A stretch of 64,000 nucleotides of DNA from Duffyella gerundensis (GTDB lineage Bacteria > Pseudomonadota > Gammaproteobacteria > Enterobacterales > Enterobacteriaceae), in the NCBI RefSeq assembly GCF_001517405.1, contig NZ_LN907827.1, positions 2,238,587 to 2,302,586 on the forward strand, given 5' to 3'. The notes under the pieces were generated by a model. That model did not search any database and was not told the DNA's origin. It saw only the letters and a list, made by a program, of their open reading frames with translations. Position numbers and translations under genes: made by a program. Every line of letters begins with the position of its first letter. Within the stretch, counting starts at the first letter, position 1. This document shows positions 9,650-19,900 of this stretch, piece by piece.

Positions 9650-11092
9650 ATGTCTCGACGTCTCAGAAGAACCAAGATCGTAACAACGCTGGGTCCGGCA
9701 ACCGATCGTGATAATAATCTCGAAAAAATCATCGCCGCCGGCGCTAACGTTGTTCGACTTAACTTCTCGCATGGCACCCCGGAAGATCATCAGATGCGCG
9801 CCGACAAAGTGCGTGAGATTGCCGCCAAGCTGGGCCGCCACGTTGCGATCCTCGGCGACCTGCAGGGGCCTAAAATTCGCGTCTCCACCTTTAAAGAGGG
9901 CAAAGTATTCCTCAGCATTGGCGACCGCTTCCTGCTGGATGCGTCGCTGGGCAAAGGTGAAGGCGATAAAGAAAAAGTCGGCATCGATTATAAAAATCTG
10001 CCGTCTGATGTGGTTCCGGGCGACATTCTGCTGCTCGACGACGGTCGCGTTCAGCTGAAAGTGCTGTCGGTTGACGGCAGCAAAGTCTTTACCGAAGTGA
10101 CCGTGGGCGGCCCGCTGTCCAACAACAAAGGCATTAACAAGCTCGGCGGCGGCCTGTCAGCCGAAGCGCTGACCGAAAAAGATAAAGCGGACATCCTGAC
10201 CGCAGCCAAAATCAACGTCGATTTCCTGGCGGTCTCCTTCCCGCGCAACGGCGAAGACCTGAACTATGCGCGCCGTCTGGCTCGTGAAGCGGGCTGCGAA
10301 GCGAAAATTGTCGCTAAAGTTGAGCGTGCAGAAGCAGTTGCCACGCAGGAAGCGATGGATGAAATTATCCTCGCCTGCGACGTGGTGATGGTGGCACGCG
10401 GCGATTTAGGCGTTGAAATTGGCGATCCGGAACTGGTCGGCATTCAGAAAGCGTTGATTCGTCGTGCCCGTCAGCTTAACCGCACCAGCATTACCGCCAC
10501 GCAGATGATGGAATCGATGATTACTAATCCGATGCCAACCCGCGCAGAAGTGATGGACGTCGCCAACGCCGTGCTCGACGGCACCGATGCGGTGATGCTG
10601 TCAGCGGAAACCGCAGCGGGTCAATATCCGGCTGAAACCGTCAGTGCGATGGCGAAAGTCTGTCTTGGCGCGGAAAAAATTCCCAGCGTTAACGTCTCGA
10701 AACACCGTTTGGATGTGCAGTTCGACAATATCGAAGAAGCGATTGCCATGTCGGCGATGTATGCCGCCAACCATCTGCAGGGCGTAACGGCGATCATCAC
10801 CATGACGGAATCGGGCCGCACGGCGCTGATGACCTCACGCATCACGTCCGGCCTGCCGATTTTCGCTATGTCGCGTCATGAGCGTACGCTGAATCTCACC
10901 GCGCTCTACCGCGGCGTGACGCCAGTTTACTTTGACAGCAACAACGACGGCGTGGTTGCCGCGCATGATGCGATCAACCTGCTGCGCGACAAAGGCTTCC
11001 TGGTTTCTGGCGATCTGGTGATCGTCACCCAGGGCGATGTGATGGGCGCCACCGGCACCACCAACACCAGCCGTGTGCTGCGTGTTGACTAA
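9650..11092 (+). CDS. pykA: Pyruvate kinase II
   Basis: 480 residues from ATG 9650, which follows ATGGAGTCTTAC; this matches the E. coli PykA length and N-terminus [20 protein letters not shown]. Catalytic residues are evident: VVRLNFSHG, the [11 protein letters not shown] segment, AKVERAEA and the metal-binding [10 protein letters not shown], followed by TATQMMESM. Converts phosphoenolpyruvate and ADP to pyruvate and ATP. It is monocistronic, with a terminator 20 bp downstream. Confidence 0.97.
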   Translation: MSRRLRRTKIVTTLGPATDRDNNLEKIIAAGANVVRLNFSHGTPEDHQMRADKVREIAAKLGRHVAILGDLQGPKIRVSTFKEGKVFLSIGDRFLLDASLGKGEGDKEKVGIDYKNLPSDVVPGDILLLDDGRVQLKVLSVDGSKVFTEVTVGGPLSNNKGINKLGGGLSAEALTEKDKADILTAAKINVDFLAVSFPRNGEDLNYARRLAREAGCEAKIVAKVERAEAVATQEAMDEIILACDVVMVARGDLGVEIGDPELVGIQKALIRRARQLNRTSITATQMMESMITNPMPTRAEVMDVANAVLDGTDAVMLSAETAAGQYPAETVSAMAKVCLGAEKIPSVNVSKHRLDVQFDNIEEAIAMSAMYAANHLQGVTAIITMTESGRTALMTSRITSGLPIFAMSRHERTLNLTALYRGVTPVYFDSNNDGVVAAHDAINLLRDKGFLVSGDLVIVTQGDVMGATGTTNTSRVLRVD

Positions 11093-11107
11093 GCATCAGC
11101 CTTAAAT

Positions 11108-11139
11108 AAAAAACGCGACCCTCAGGTCGCGTTTTTTTA
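11108..11139. terminator. Terminator between pykA and lpxM
   Basis: CGCGACC-CTCA-GGTCGCG followed by seven T on the plus strand and preceded by an A-run, so it serves pykA and probably also convergent lpxM. Confidence 0.92.
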
Positions 11140-12111
11140 TCACTTCGGATAGATATCCTTGCGCTTGTAGGGTTCGATATCTCCGTCCTTGCGCGTCTTC
11201 AGCAATTTGAGGATCCAGGCGTACTGCTCCGGATGCGGCGCAACAAATTTCTCCACCTCTTCGTTCATGCGCCTTGCCAGCGTGATGTCGTCCGCTTCCA
11301 CCAGATCGTTCATCGGCTGGCCAAAAATCATGGTGACGCCGTGGGTTTCGCTGTTGTAGACCGGAAACAGCGGAATCACGCGGGCGCGACTCACTTTCAT
11401 CAAGCGTCCCAGCGCGGGCAGCGTCGCCTTATACGTTGCGAAGAAATCCACAAACTCGCTGTGCTCAGGACCGTGATCCTGATCGGGCAGATAGTAACCG
11501 CAGAAGCCTTTGCGAATTGAGCTGATGAACGGCTTGATGCCGTTGTCGCGCGCATGCAGGCGGCCGTTGTAGCGCAGGCGGACTGAATTCCAGACGTAAT
11601 CAATCACCGGATCGCTTTGATGATTGAACATCGCCGCCACTTTTTCGCCTTCATGCGCTAACAGCATGGCGGGAATATCCACGCCCCAGCCGTGCGGCAC
11701 CAGCAAAATCACGTTCTCTTTTTCAGCGCGCAGGCGGTCAAACACTTCGCGGCCCTGCCACTGGATACGCTGGCCCATCTTAGCCGGATTACGCAGCGCC
11801 AGCTCGGCCATAAACACGATGGTTTGCGGCGCGGTGGCAAACATGCGATCGACGATGGCCTCACGCTGGGCTTCAGACAGTTCGGGGAAACAGTACAACA
11901 GGTTGATTTGGGCTCGACGGCGGGCGCTCTTTGCCAGCTTACCGACTTTGCGGCCCAGCGTGCCCAGTAAAGGATCGCGTAATTTAGCCGGAATCAGCGC
12001 CATCGCGGCGCAGGCACCTATCGCCAGCCAGGTTCCCCAGTGTTTGGGTTTCAGAAATGACCGCTTAAAAACGGGGATAAACTCACTGTTACTGTTCTTG
12101 CTGGTTTCCAT
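11140..12111 (-). CDS. lpxM: Lipid A biosynthesis myristoyl/lauroyl acyltransferase LpxM
   Basis: 323 residues, family-typical length. One N-terminal membrane anchor ([20 protein letters not shown]) precedes the LPLAT acyltransferase domain, whose catalytic HX4D motif is HGWGVD, followed by [11 protein letters not shown]. The enzyme adds the last secondary acyl chain to Kdo2-lipid A on the cytoplasmic face of the inner membrane. It lies downstream of mepM as in E. coli. It links functionally to eptA near 61 kb, which also modifies lipid A. Confidence 0.96.
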   Translation of the reverse strand: METSKNSNSEFIPVFKRSFLKPKHWGTWLAIGACAAMALIPAKLRDPLLGTLGRKVGKLAKSARRRAQINLLYCFPELSEAQREAIVDRMFATAPQTIVFMAELALRNPAKMGQRIQWQGREVFDRLRAEKENVILLVPHGWGVDIPAMLLAHEGEKVAAMFNHQSDPVIDYVWNSVRLRYNGRLHARDNGIKPFISSIRKGFCGYYLPDQDHGPEHSEFVDFFATYKATLPALGRLMKVSRARVIPLFPVYNSETHGVTMIFGQPMNDLVEADDITLARRMNEEVEKFVAPHPEQYAWILKLLKTRKDGDIEPYKRKDIYPK

Positions 12112-12184
12112 GCACTCGCCTCAATCAATGACCGGCTAATGATAGTGGCCGCGTAATATTTTGCAATGCCTGTGCTGGCACCAT

Positions 12185-12214
12185 AAAAAAACCGACGGCC
12201 TTGACCGTCGGTTT
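12185..12214 (-). terminator. mepM terminator
   Basis: ACCGACGG-CCTTGA-CCGTCGGT; read on the minus strand the second arm is followed by TTTTTT. It separates mepM from lpxM. Confidence 0.88.
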
Positions 12215-12232
12215 TGCGCAGCCACTGGAAGA

Positions 12233-13558
12233 TTAATTGATCTTCAGCTGCGGCAGGACTTCTTTCACCTGCGCCAGATAGCTGCTGCGATCTTTACCGG
12301 TCAATCCTTCGGTACGCGGCAACTTCGCGGTCAGCGGGTTCACTGCCTGGTTGTTGATCCAGATTTCAAAGTGCAGATGCGGTCCGGTTGAGCGACCGGT
12401 GTTCCCGGAGATGGCGATACGATCGCCGCGCTTCACGCGCTGTCCTGGTTTCACCAGCAGTCGGCTCAGGTGCATATAGCGCGTCATGTACTGGCGACCA
12501 TGGCGAATCGCCACGTAGTTACCGGCGCCACCGCCATGTTTAGCCACCACCACTTCCCCGTCGCCCACCGCCAGCACCGGCGTACCGATTGGCATCGCAA
12601 AGTCAGCACCGTTGTGTGGTGCTACACGACCTGTCACCGGGTTCAGACGGCGCGGATTGAAGTTAGAGGATACGCGATACTGCTTAACGGTTGGAAAGCG
12701 CATAAAGCCACGAGCCAGACCGGACGCATTGCGATCGTAGTACTTGCCATCTTCGGCACGAATCGCGTAATAATCTTTGCCGCCGGTACGCAGGCGCACG
12801 CCCAGCAGTTGGCTCTGCTCACTTTTACCATTCAGCATTTCACGCGACATTAGCACGCTGAATTTGTCGCCGGCACGCAGCTTGCGAAAATCCATCTGCC
12901 ACTGCAGCGCTTTAATGACGTTGCTGACTTCGCCACTGCTGAGGCCTGCTTTACGTGCGCTGGTGACGAAGCTGCCCTGCACGACGCCGGTCATGACATT
13001 ATTCTGCCATTCGCCTTTTTGCAGCGCGCTGCTCGATTTAAAGCCATTGCCGCTGCGATCGTAAGTGCGGGTTTCGCGGCGCGAAATGTCCCAGCTTACG
13101 CGTTGCAGCTGCCCATCATCGTTAAGCGTCCAGGAGAGCTGTTGACCGACCTTAAGATTACGCAAATCGCCGTCGGCTTTTACCAGCGCGTTAATGTCAG
13201 ACATATCGATGCCGAACTGATTAAGGGCGCTGCTCAGCGTATCGCCAGAGGAGATGGTGTAATCGTGAATGCCCGCTTCGACCGGCACATCCTCATCAAT
13301 CTCATCTTTTGGGATATCTTCTTCCGGCGCAGGGGTCGGCTGGTCGATGGGCTCGCTGGCTTCAGGCAGCAGCGTGCGGAGTTCATTTTTCTCCAGCTCG
13401 ATATGCCTGACAATTGGCATGCTTTCACTGGGATGGTAGATGTAAGGCCGCCAGATGGCGACGGCCAGAGTAATCACCGTCAGCGACCCCAACATTACGC
13501 GATGGGGGCGCGGCAAACTGTTAAATGTCATGGCGACAGAGCGGGCTATCTGCTGCAC
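12233..13558 (-). CDS. mepM: Murein DD-endopeptidase MepM
   Basis: 441 residues, close to E. coli MepM (YebA). Order of parts: short cytoplasmic N-terminus, signal anchor (HRVMLGSLTVITLAVAIW), proline/glutamate-rich linker, a LysM-like region (YTISSGDTLSSALNQFGID), an OapA/Csd3 domain 2, and a C-terminal M23 (LytM) peptidase with zinc ligands in APHNGADFAMP and GPHLHFEIW. It cleaves D-Ala-mDAP cross-links to allow peptidoglycan growth. It is encoded next to znuA and zinc is its cofactor; both face 14 bp apart on the minus strand and may be co-transcribed. Confidence 0.96.
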   Translation of the reverse strand: MQQIARSVAMTFNSLPRPHRVMLGSLTVITLAVAIWRPYIYHPSESMPIVRHIELEKNELRTLLPEASEPIDQPTPAPEEDIPKDEIDEDVPVEAGIHDYTISSGDTLSSALNQFGIDMSDINALVKADGDLRNLKVGQQLSWTLNDDGQLQRVSWDISRRETRTYDRSGNGFKSSSALQKGEWQNNVMTGVVQGSFVTSARKAGLSSGEVSNVIKALQWQMDFRKLRAGDKFSVLMSREMLNGKSEQSQLLGVRLRTGGKDYYAIRAEDGKYYDRNASGLARGFMRFPTVKQYRVSSNFNPRRLNPVTGRVAPHNGADFAMPIGTPVLAVGDGEVVVAKHGGGAGNYVAIRHGRQYMTRYMHLSRLLVKPGQRVKRGDRIAISGNTGRSTGPHLHFEIWINNQAVNPLTAKLPRTEGLTGKDRSSYLAQVKEVLPQLKIN

Positions 13559-13572
13559 GTTGTACTTATCCT

Positions 13573-14532
13573 CTAGGCTCCATTCAGGCAGCTCGCATAC
13601 TGGCTCGACAGTTGTGAGAGGAATTTCACATAGCTGTCTTTGGTTAAGCTGATGTTCATGCCCAGTGGATCGAGCGTGCCTTTACGTACGCTGGTTCCCC
13701 GGGCCACGGCATCGATGACGGCCGGCCTGAACTGTGGTTCAGCAAAGACGCAGACCGCCTTATGCTCAACCAACTCTGTTCTGATTTGATGTAACCGCTG
13801 CGCGCCAGGCTGAATTTCCGGGTTGACGGTAAAATGCCCCAATGGTGACAAACCGTAATGTTTTTCAAAGTAGCTGTACGCATCATGAAAAACGAAATAG
13901 CCCTTACTTTTCACCGGCGTCAGCGCGGCGTTGATATCGTGGTCTGTTTTGGTCAAACCCGCTTCAAACTGCTGCAGGTTTGCGTCAAGTTTGTCTCTGC
14001 TTTGCGGCATAAGTTCCAATAATTTCCCATGGATTGCAACCGCAGATTGTCTTGCTATATCAGGTGATAACCACAGGTGCATGTTATATTGACCATGCTC
14101 ATGGTGGGCATGAGACCCGTCTTGATGTTCGGAATTTTCGTGTGTGGCATGACCCGCTTCTTCATCATCGTCTTCACCCCCGCTAATGAGTTGTGACTTC
14201 ACACCCGGCAACTGGCTTATTTCGATATTTTTTTGTGCAGGAATGGTGGCGGCTGACTTAGTGAGAAACGCTTCCATTTCCGGTCCCACCCATACCAGTA
14301 AGTCTGCGTTTTTTAAGCGTTTTATATCCGAAGGACGCAATGCGTAATCGTGCTCTGAAGCGCCATCCGGCAGCAGTACTTCCACTGGCGTCACACCGTC
14401 AGCAATGGCTGAAGCGATAAAACCCAACGGCTTGATGGAGGTAACAACCGCAGCGCTGGCGCCAGAGGTGATAAAAGGGGTAAAAATCAGAGGAATGAGC
14501 AACGACAATAGTGACTTTTTATTATGTAACAT
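13573..14532 (-). CDS. znuA: Zinc ABC transporter periplasmic binding protein ZnuA
   Basis: 319 residues. I chose ATG 14532 ([11 protein letters not shown]) because GGAAAG sits 8 bases upstream; an in-frame ATG five codons earlier lacks a ribosome-binding site. A signal peptide ends at SGASA. Zinc ligands are expected from [13 protein letters not shown], the His in NMHLWLSP and [10 protein letters not shown]; an acidic His-rich loop ([13 protein letters not shown], then SHAHHEHG) lies at about residues 110-145. High-affinity zinc capture for ZnuBC. Base composition is clearly more AT-rich than that of znuC/znuB and mepM (see findings). A Zur operator lies upstream. Confidence 0.96.
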   Translation of the reverse strand: MLHNKKSLLSLLIPLIFTPFITSGASAAVVTSIKPLGFIASAIADGVTPVEVLLPDGASEHDYALRPSDIKRLKNADLLVWVGPEMEAFLTKSAATIPAQKNIEISQLPGVKSQLISGGEDDDEEAGHATHENSEHQDGSHAHHEHGQYNMHLWLSPDIARQSAVAIHGKLLELMPQSRDKLDANLQQFEAGLTKTDHDINAALTPVKSKGYFVFHDAYSYFEKHYGLSPLGHFTVNPEIQPGAQRLHQIRTELVEHKAVCVFAEPQFRPAVIDAVARGTSVRKGTLDPLGMNISLTKDSYVKFLSQLSSQYASCLNGA

Positions 14533-14565
14533 AATGATACTTTCCATCGTGAGCGGCTGATGGAT

Positions 14566-14583
14566 TGTGATATTATAACATTA
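14566..14583. promoter_or_regulatory. Zur box in the znuA / znuCB divergent promoter
   Basis: TGTGATATTATAACATTA matches the known Zur operator of the E. coli znu promoter (TGTTATAATATCACA in the other orientation). It sits between the divergent starts, 33 bp from znuA and 28 bp from znuC, so zinc-loaded Zur can repress both. Confidence 0.9.
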
Positions 14584-14610
14584 TAAATCTTCTGCAACCT
14601 GTAATCATTT

Positions 14611-15366
14611 ATGCCTTCATTAGTCACTCTGAACAACATTTCGGTCAGGTTTGGCGAACGCCGCGTGCTCAGCGATATTTCGCTGACCCTGCAACCGGGT
14701 CGCATTCTGACGCTGCTCGGGCCAAACGGTGCGGGCAAGTCAACGCTGGTGCGCGTGGTGCTTGGGCTGCTGCCGGTGAGCGGCGGCACGGTTGAGCGCG
14801 ATCGCGATCTGCGCATCGGCTACGTGCCGCAAAAACTGCATATCGATGCCACGCTGCCGCTCAGCGTTGAACGCTTTATGCGCCTGCGTCCCGGCGTGCG
14901 TAAGGCCGACGTGCTGCCCGCGCTGAAACGCGTTCAGGCGGGTCATCTGCTTAACTCACCGCTGCAGAAGCTCTCCGGCGGTGAAACCCAGCGCGTGCTG
15001 CTGGCCCGAGCGCTGCTGAATCAGCCGCAGCTGCTGGTGCTGGATGAGCCCACCCAAGGCGTTGACGTCAATGGACAGGTCGCGCTGTATGACCTGATTA
15101 ACCAACTGCGTAACGAACTCAACTGCGCGGTGCTGATGGTTTCTCACGACCTGCATCTGGTTATGGCAAAGACCGACGACGTCCTGTGTCTTAATCACCA
15201 TATCTGCTGTTCAGGCACGCCAGAAGTGGTGTCGCAACATCCGGAATTCATTGCGATGTTTGGCCCACGCGGCGCTGAGCAGCTGGCGATTTATCGTCAT
15301 AATCACAACCACCGTCACGACCTACAGGGACGTATCGTTTTACGCAGAGGACAAGGTCCGTCATGA
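14611..15366 (+). CDS. znuC: Zinc ABC transporter ATP-binding protein ZnuC
   Basis: 251 residues. Walker A is GPNGAGKST, the ABC signature LSGGETQRV and Walker [13 protein letters not shown], with the switch His in VSHDLHLV. The C-terminal tail carries a His cluster ([10 protein letters not shown]) that may sense or bind zinc, as in other ZnuC. It powers zinc import through ZnuB. The stop overlaps the znuB start by four bases (ATGA), so translation is coupled. Confidence 0.97.
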   Translation: MPSLVTLNNISVRFGERRVLSDISLTLQPGRILTLLGPNGAGKSTLVRVVLGLLPVSGGTVERDRDLRIGYVPQKLHIDATLPLSVERFMRLRPGVRKADVLPALKRVQAGHLLNSPLQKLSGGETQRVLLARALLNQPQLLVLDEPTQGVDVNGQVALYDLINQLRNELNCAVLMVSHDLHLVMAKTDDVLCLNHHICCSGTPEVVSQHPEFIAMFGPRGAEQLAIYRHNHNHRHDLQGRIVLRRGQGPS

Positions 15367-16148
15367 TTGAATTACTGCTTCCCGGCTGGCTGGCCGGCAT
15401 GCTGCTGGCGCTCGCCGCCGGGCCGCTGGGCTCGTTTGTGGTCTGGCGAAGAATGTCCTATTTCGGCGATACGCTGGCGCACGCATCGCTGCTCGGCGTG
15501 GCGTTTGGCCTGCTGCTGAACATCAATCCTTTCTATGCGGTAGTGGCGGTTACGCTGCTGCTGGCGCTGGCGCTGGTCTGGCTGGAGCGTCGGCCACAGC
15601 TCGCCATCGATACGCTGTTGGGGATTCTGGCGCACAGCGCGCTGTCACTGGGTTTGGTGGTGGTCAGCCTGATGGCCGACGTCCGCGTCGATTTAATGGC
15701 CTATCTGTTTGGTGATTTGCTGGCGGTGACGCCGCAGGATCTCTGGACGCTGGGCATTGGCGTCGCCTGCGTGCTGGCGGTGCTGGCGTGGCAGTGGCAG
15801 GCGTTGCTGTCCATTACCATTAGCCCAGAGCTGGCGCAGGTAGATGGCGTAAATATGCAGCGCTCACGCCTGCTGCTGATGCTGGTCACCGCGTTAACCA
15901 TCGGCGTGGCAATGAAGTTTGTCGGCGCGTTGATCATCACTTCGCTGTTGATCATTCCGGCTGCCACCGCACGCCGTTTTGCCCCATCGCCGGAGCGCAT
16001 GGCGGGCCTGGCAGTGGTGATGGGTATGTTGGCGGTCAGCGGCGGGCTCTGCCTGTCGGCATTCTACGATACACCCGCGGGCCCGTCGGTGGTGCTCTGC
16101 GCCGCGGCGTTGTTTATGGTCAGCATGATGAAACGTCCTGCGGTCTGA
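15363..16148 (+). CDS. znuB: Zinc ABC transporter permease ZnuB
   Basis: 261 residues with about seven to eight hydrophobic segments, for example [20 protein letters not shown] at the N-terminus and [19 protein letters not shown] near residue 190, typical of the ABC-3 metal permease family. It forms the inner-membrane channel for zinc with ZnuC and receives metal from ZnuA. It ends just before a strong shared terminator. Confidence 0.96.
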   Translation: MIELLLPGWLAGMLLALAAGPLGSFVVWRRMSYFGDTLAHASLLGVAFGLLLNINPFYAVVAVTLLLALALVWLERRPQLAIDTLLGILAHSALSLGLVVVSLMADVRVDLMAYLFGDLLAVTPQDLWTLGIGVACVLAVLAWQWQALLSITISPELAQVDGVNMQRSRLLLMLVTALTIGVAMKFVGALIITSLLIIPAATARRFAPSPERMAGLAVVMGMLAVSGGLCLSAFYDTPAGPSVVLCAAALFMVSMMKRPAV

Positions 16149-16162
16149 GCCGCGGGGCAGAC

Positions 16163-16197
16163 AAAAAAAGAGCCGCACACGTGCGGCTCTTTTTTTA
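16163..16197. terminator. Bidirectional terminator between znuB and ruvB
   Basis: AGAGCCGCAC-AC-GTGCGGCTCT, a 10-bp stem flanked by an A-run and a T-run; serves both convergent operons. Confidence 0.93.
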
Positions 16198-16212
16198 GGG
16201 TTGCGCAGCGGC

Positions 16213-17217
16213 TTACTCTTCGCGAGTGATACCAAAATGCTTGTACGCATGTTGAGTAGCAATTCGCCCGCGTGGCGTACGCTGAATGAACCCCTGCTGA
16301 ATCAGATAAGGTTCCAGCACATCTTCAATGGTTTCTCGCTCTTCGCCGATGGCTGCCGCCAGGTTGTCCAGACCAACCGGACCGCCGGTGAATTTATCGA
16401 TAATCGCCAGCAGCAGCTTGCGGTCCATATAGTCAAACCCTTCGGTATCGACGTTCAGCAGATTCAGCGCTTTGATCGCCACCTCGCCACTCAGCTCACC
16501 GGAATGGCGCACCTCTGAGAAGTCACGCACCCGGCGCAGCAGGCGGTTAGCGATACGCGGCGTACCGCGTGCGCGGCGGGCCACTTCCAGCGCGCCCTCT
16601 TCACTCAGCGGCAAACCCAGACGCGATGCGCTGCGGCTGACAATGTGCTGTAAATCCTCAACGCGATAGAACTCCAGCCGCTGCACAATGCCAAAACGAT
16701 CGCGCAGCGGTGAGGTCAGCGAGCCAGCACGCGTGGTGGCGCCGATCAGGGTAAACGGCGGCAGATCGAGCTTGATCGAGCGCGCGGCTGGCCCTTCGCC
16801 AATCATGATATCGAGCTGGTAATCTTCCATGGCGGGATAGAGCACTTCTTCCACCACCGGCGACAGGCGATGGATCTCATCGATAAACAGCACGTCGTGC
16901 GGTTCAAGATTGGTCAGCATCGCCGCCAGATCGCCCGCCTTTTCCAGCACCGGACCCGACGTGGTGCGCAGATTAACGCCCATTTCGTTGGCAACGATGT
17001 TAGCCAGCGTGGTTTTACCCAGGCCCGGCGGGCCGAAAATCAGCAGATGATCCAGCGCATCGCCACGCATTTTCGCCGCCTGGATGAAGATTTCCATCTG
17101 CTCGCGCACCTGTGGCTGCCCGACATACTCTTCCAGCAGCTTCGGCCGAATAGCGCGGTCGATGCTCTCTTCTTCGTTCAGGGTGCCAGGCGAGACCAGG
17201 CGATCGGCTTCAATCAT
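16213..17217 (-). CDS. ruvB: Holliday junction branch-migration helicase RuvB
   Basis: 334 residues. AAA+ motor with Walker [10 protein letters not shown], Walker [10 protein letters not shown], sensor 1 [10 protein letters not shown] and the arginine-finger region [14 protein letters not shown], followed by the C-terminal winged helix ([17 protein letters not shown]). Hexamers drive branch migration of Holliday junctions with RuvA. Nine bases separate it from ruvA and it belongs to the same LexA-controlled operon. Confidence 0.98.
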   Translation of the reverse strand: MIEADRLVSPGTLNEEESIDRAIRPKLLEEYVGQPQVREQMEIFIQAAKMRGDALDHLLIFGPPGLGKTTLANIVANEMGVNLRTTSGPVLEKAGDLAAMLTNLEPHDVLFIDEIHRLSPVVEEVLYPAMEDYQLDIMIGEGPAARSIKLDLPPFTLIGATTRAGSLTSPLRDRFGIVQRLEFYRVEDLQHIVSRSASRLGLPLSEEGALEVARRARGTPRIANRLLRRVRDFSEVRHSGELSGEVAIKALNLLNVDTEGFDYMDRKLLLAIIDKFTGGPVGLDNLAAAIGEERETIEDVLEPYLIQQGFIQRTPRGRIATQHAYKHFGITREE

Positions 17218-17225
17218 TATTTACC

Positions 17226-17840
17226 TCAGAGGGCTGCACGAAGGGCTTCGCGGATCAGCGTTTCGCAGTCGGCATCTTTACGGCCTACTTTGCTGATCAT
17301 GCGGCTCGCTTCCTGCGGTTTATAACCCAGCGCCACCAGCGCCGCTACCGCTTCGCCTTCCGCATCGTTCGCCGCAGGCTGTTCGCCCGGCGCAGTAAGC
17401 GTAAAGGCGGAGTCGCTGCCGAACAGATCGCCATGCATGCCCTTAAAGCGATCTTTCATTTCCACCACCAGACGTTCAGCGGTTTTCTTGCCAACGCCCG
17501 GGAGTTTGATCAGCGTGGCGACTTCTTCACGCTCAACGGCGGTCACAAACTGCTGGCCGGACATGCCGGAGAGGATTGCCAGCGCCAGCTTAGGCCCGAC
17601 GCCAATCACTTTAATCAGCTCGCGGAACAGCGCGCGCTCCTGTTTGGTGTTAAAGCCAAACAACAGCTGAGCATCTTCTCTGACCACAAAATGGGTAAAA
17701 ATCACCGCTTCTTGATGCAGCTCAGGCAGCTCGTAGAAACAGGTCATCGGCATGTGAACTTCGTAGCCCACGCCGTTTGCTTCGATCAGCACCTGCGGCG
17801 GCTGCTTCTCCAGAATATTGCCTCGTAAACGACCTATCAC
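17226..17840 (-). CDS. ruvA: Holliday junction DNA helicase subunit RuvA
   Basis: 204 residues. Domain I begins [15 protein letters not shown], the helix-hairpin-helix domain II contains [15 protein letters not shown], a flexible Ala/Glu-rich linker follows at about residues 140-155, and domain III ([19 protein letters not shown]) contacts RuvB. RuvA tetramers hold the four-way junction open. First gene of ruvAB; a LexA box overlaps the end of ruvC 55 bp upstream. Confidence 0.98.
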   Translation of the reverse strand: MIGRLRGNILEKQPPQVLIEANGVGYEVHMPMTCFYELPELHQEAVIFTHFVVREDAQLLFGFNTKQERALFRELIKVIGVGPKLALAILSGMSGQQFVTAVEREEVATLIKLPGVGKKTAERLVVEMKDRFKGMHGDLFGSDSAFTLTAPGEQPAANDAEGEAVAALVALGYKPQEASRMISKVGRKDADCETLIREALRAAL

Positions 17841-17894
17841 AGCATTGCTTCCTGTAAAATTATGCGCATATGCGGCTGTTTATAACATAAAAAA

Positions 17895-17914
17895 AGCTGG
17901 ATGAATATCCAGCT
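17895..17914. promoter_or_regulatory. LexA box of ruvAB, overlapping a terminator hairpin for ruvC
   Basis: AGCTGGATGAATATCCAGCT contains CTG-N10-CAG and resembles the E. coli ruvA LexA box. The same bases form an 8-bp inverted repeat (AGCTGGAT/ATCCAGCT) whose minus-strand copy is followed directly by TTTTTTT, so it also looks like an intrinsic terminator. It starts at the last base of the ruvC stop codon. Confidence 0.8.
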
Positions 17915-18441
17915 CAGGAGGAACGTAAGCGGCCGCGCGCCAGGCTAAGTCGGTTTTCACTCATTTTCGCGGCGTTCTGCGTAATGTGGCAGTGCGTAAT
18001 GGCGATGGCCAGCGCATCCGCCGCATCCGCCTGGGGATTGGCGGCCAGTTTCAGCAACGTGCGCACCATGTGCGCCACCTGGCTTTTCTCTGCGCTACCG
18101 ATGCCAACCACCGTTTGCTTCACCTGGCGTGCGGCGTATTCAAACACCGGCAAATCCTGGTTCACCGCGGCAACAATCGCCGCGCCGCGTGCCTGGCCAA
18201 GCTTAAGCGCCGAGTCGGCATTTTTCGCCATAAAGACCTGCTCAATGGCGAAAAAGTCAGGCTGGAACTGGGTGATGATTTCACTGACGCCCGCATAAAT
18301 CAGCTTCAGTCGCGTGGGTAAATCATCCACCCCGGTGCGAATACAGCCGCTACCGAGATAGGTCAGCTGGCGGCCGGTTTGACGAATAACGCCGTAGCCG
18401 GTGATGCGTGAGCCGGGATCAATGCCAAGAATAATCGCCAT
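17914..18441 (-). CDS. ruvC: Crossover junction endodeoxyribonuclease RuvC
   Basis: 175 residues from ATG 18441; a GTG one codon earlier is also in frame, but the family begins [11 protein letters not shown]. RNase H-like fold with catalytic acids in [11 protein letters not shown] (Asp7), FAIEQVF (Glu66) and the C-terminal [11 protein letters not shown] pair. The dimer nicks Holliday junctions symmetrically. It is not part of the SOS operon in E. coli, and here a terminator-like hairpin lies between it and ruvA. Confidence 0.98.
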   Translation of the reverse strand: MAIILGIDPGSRITGYGVIRQTGRQLTYLGSGCIRTGVDDLPTRLKLIYAGVSEIITQFQPDFFAIEQVFMAKNADSALKLGQARGAAIVAAVNQDLPVFEYAARQVKQTVVGIGSAEKSQVAHMVRTLLKLAANPQADAADALAIAITHCHITQNAAKMSENRLSLARGRLRSS

Positions 18442-18475
18442 CACGCCTCTCCGCTAAGTGCTGCAGGCAACGTCA

Positions 18476-19219
18476 TCAAAGCGTCGCCGCCACCTCGTCA
18501 GAAATTTCACCGTTATGGTAAACCTCCTGCACGTCGTCGCAATCTTCCAGCATATCGATCAGGCGCATCAATTTTGGCGCAGTTTCCGCATCCATATCCG
18601 CTTTGGTGGATGGGATCATCGCCACTTCAGCGCTTTCTGGCTGCAGGCCAGCGGCAATCAGCTGATCTTTTACTTCGCCGAGGTTTTCCCAGGCGGTAAA
18701 GATATCGATGGTGCCATCGTCGTAGGTCACAACATCTTCCGCGCCCGCTTCCAGCGCCGCTTCCATCACCTGATCTTCATCCAGGCCCGGCTCAAACGAG
18801 ATCACGCCTTTTTTGCTGAACAGGTAAGCCACGGAACCATCGGTGCCGAGGTTGCCGCCGGTTTTGGTAAATGCGTGGCGCACTTCAGAAACGGTACGGT
18901 TGCGGTTATCGCTCAGACACTCAATCATCACCGCTGAGCCGCCTGGGCCGTAACCTTCATAAATGATGGTTTCCATGTTGGCGTTATCATCGCCACCGAC
19001 GCCGCGCGCAATAGCACGATCCATGGTGTCACGCGTCATGTTGTTGGATAACGCTTTATCCATCGCCGCACGCAGACGCGGGTTTGAAGCAGGATCGCCG
19101 CCGCCCAGTTTCGCTGCCGTCACCAGCTCACGAATGATTTTGGTAAAGATTTTACCGCGTTTGGCATCCTGCGCCGCTTTGCGGTGCTTGGTGTTTGCCC
19201 ATTTACTGTGTCCAGCCAT
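18476..19219 (-). CDS. yebC: YebC/PmpR family protein (TACO1 family)
   Basis: 247 residues from ATG 19219, the start that gives the invariant [20 protein letters not shown]; eight extra upstream codons to 19243 are not conserved. The three-domain YebC fold is indicated by [16 protein letters not shown] and [19 protein letters not shown]. Family members have been described as transcription regulators and, more recently, as ribosome-associated factors easing translation of proline stretches. It lies upstream of ruvC as in E. coli. Confidence 0.95.
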   Translation of the reverse strand: MAGHSKWANTKHRKAAQDAKRGKIFTKIIRELVTAAKLGGGDPASNPRLRAAMDKALSNNMTRDTMDRAIARGVGGDDNANMETIIYEGYGPGGSAVMIECLSDNRNRTVSEVRHAFTKTGGNLGTDGSVAYLFSKKGVISFEPGLDEDQVMEAALEAGAEDVVTYDDGTIDIFTAWENLGEVKDQLIAAGLQPESAEVAMIPSTKADMDAETAPKLMRLIDMLEDCDDVQEVYHNGEISDEVAATL

Positions 19220-19465
19220 TACTTCATCTCTCTTTGTAATCACTTGCCAGGCTATCTGACTGGCGATCGTATTCCCCGGCGATGCACACTTTCCCTGGCG
19301 CGATGCGCTGTGGTTGCGGCGTGCTGGCGGTCAATACCTCGCTGCGACGATAACGCCTGTAGGTTGACAAGGTATCCCTGAACGCCCGGTCAGGCTTCAG
19401 AGGTTTGCTGTTAACTTAACGATATCGCTAACGGCGCGCTTGTAAGCCGATCGTTCACGCTGCCG

Positions 19466-19900
19466 TTAGCCAATAAACTCTTCAATTGCCTGGCGATTGC
19501 TCCAGGACTTAGTCAGCTGAGCGGCATCACGCGGCGCAAGCCACTGCGATGCCAGATGCTCACTGACGATAACGTTCCGCTCAGCGGGCAACGCCAGCAA
19601 AAACCAGTGCTCGCGGTTATGCGTCACGTCTGGCGCATAACGATGACGAAAATGGGCGAAGATTTCGAATTCTATCTCACGGTGGCAGTCAACAACCTTG
19701 AGCTGCTCCGCATCAATATCAATCTCCACCTCTTCCTGCACTTCCCTTCGCGCCGCCTGCACGGGCGATTCACCCGCTTCGAGGCTACCGGTCACCGACT
19801 GCCAGAAAGTGGGATCATCGCGCCGCTGCAGCATCAGCACCCGTCCCGTATCCACAGCATAGATAACCACCAGGACCGATACGGGATGCTTGAACGCCAT
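19466..19900 (-). CDS. nudB: Dihydroneopterin triphosphate diphosphatase (NudB)
   Basis: 144 residues. The Nudix box runs GSLEAGESPVQAARREVQEE (about residues 38-57), with the metal-binding REVQEE core. NudB removes pyrophosphate from dihydroneopterin triphosphate in folate synthesis and also acts on dATP. Its ATG overlaps the aspS stop by one base (TAATG), so the two are translationally coupled. The protein is a few residues shorter at the C-terminus than in E. coli. Confidence 0.94.
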   Translation of the reverse strand: MAFKHPVSVLVVIYAVDTGRVLMLQRRDDPTFWQSVTGSLEAGESPVQAARREVQEEVEIDIDAEQLKVVDCHREIEFEIFAHFRHRYAPDVTHNREHWFLLALPAERNVIVSEHLASQWLAPRDAAQLTKSWSNRQAIEEFIG

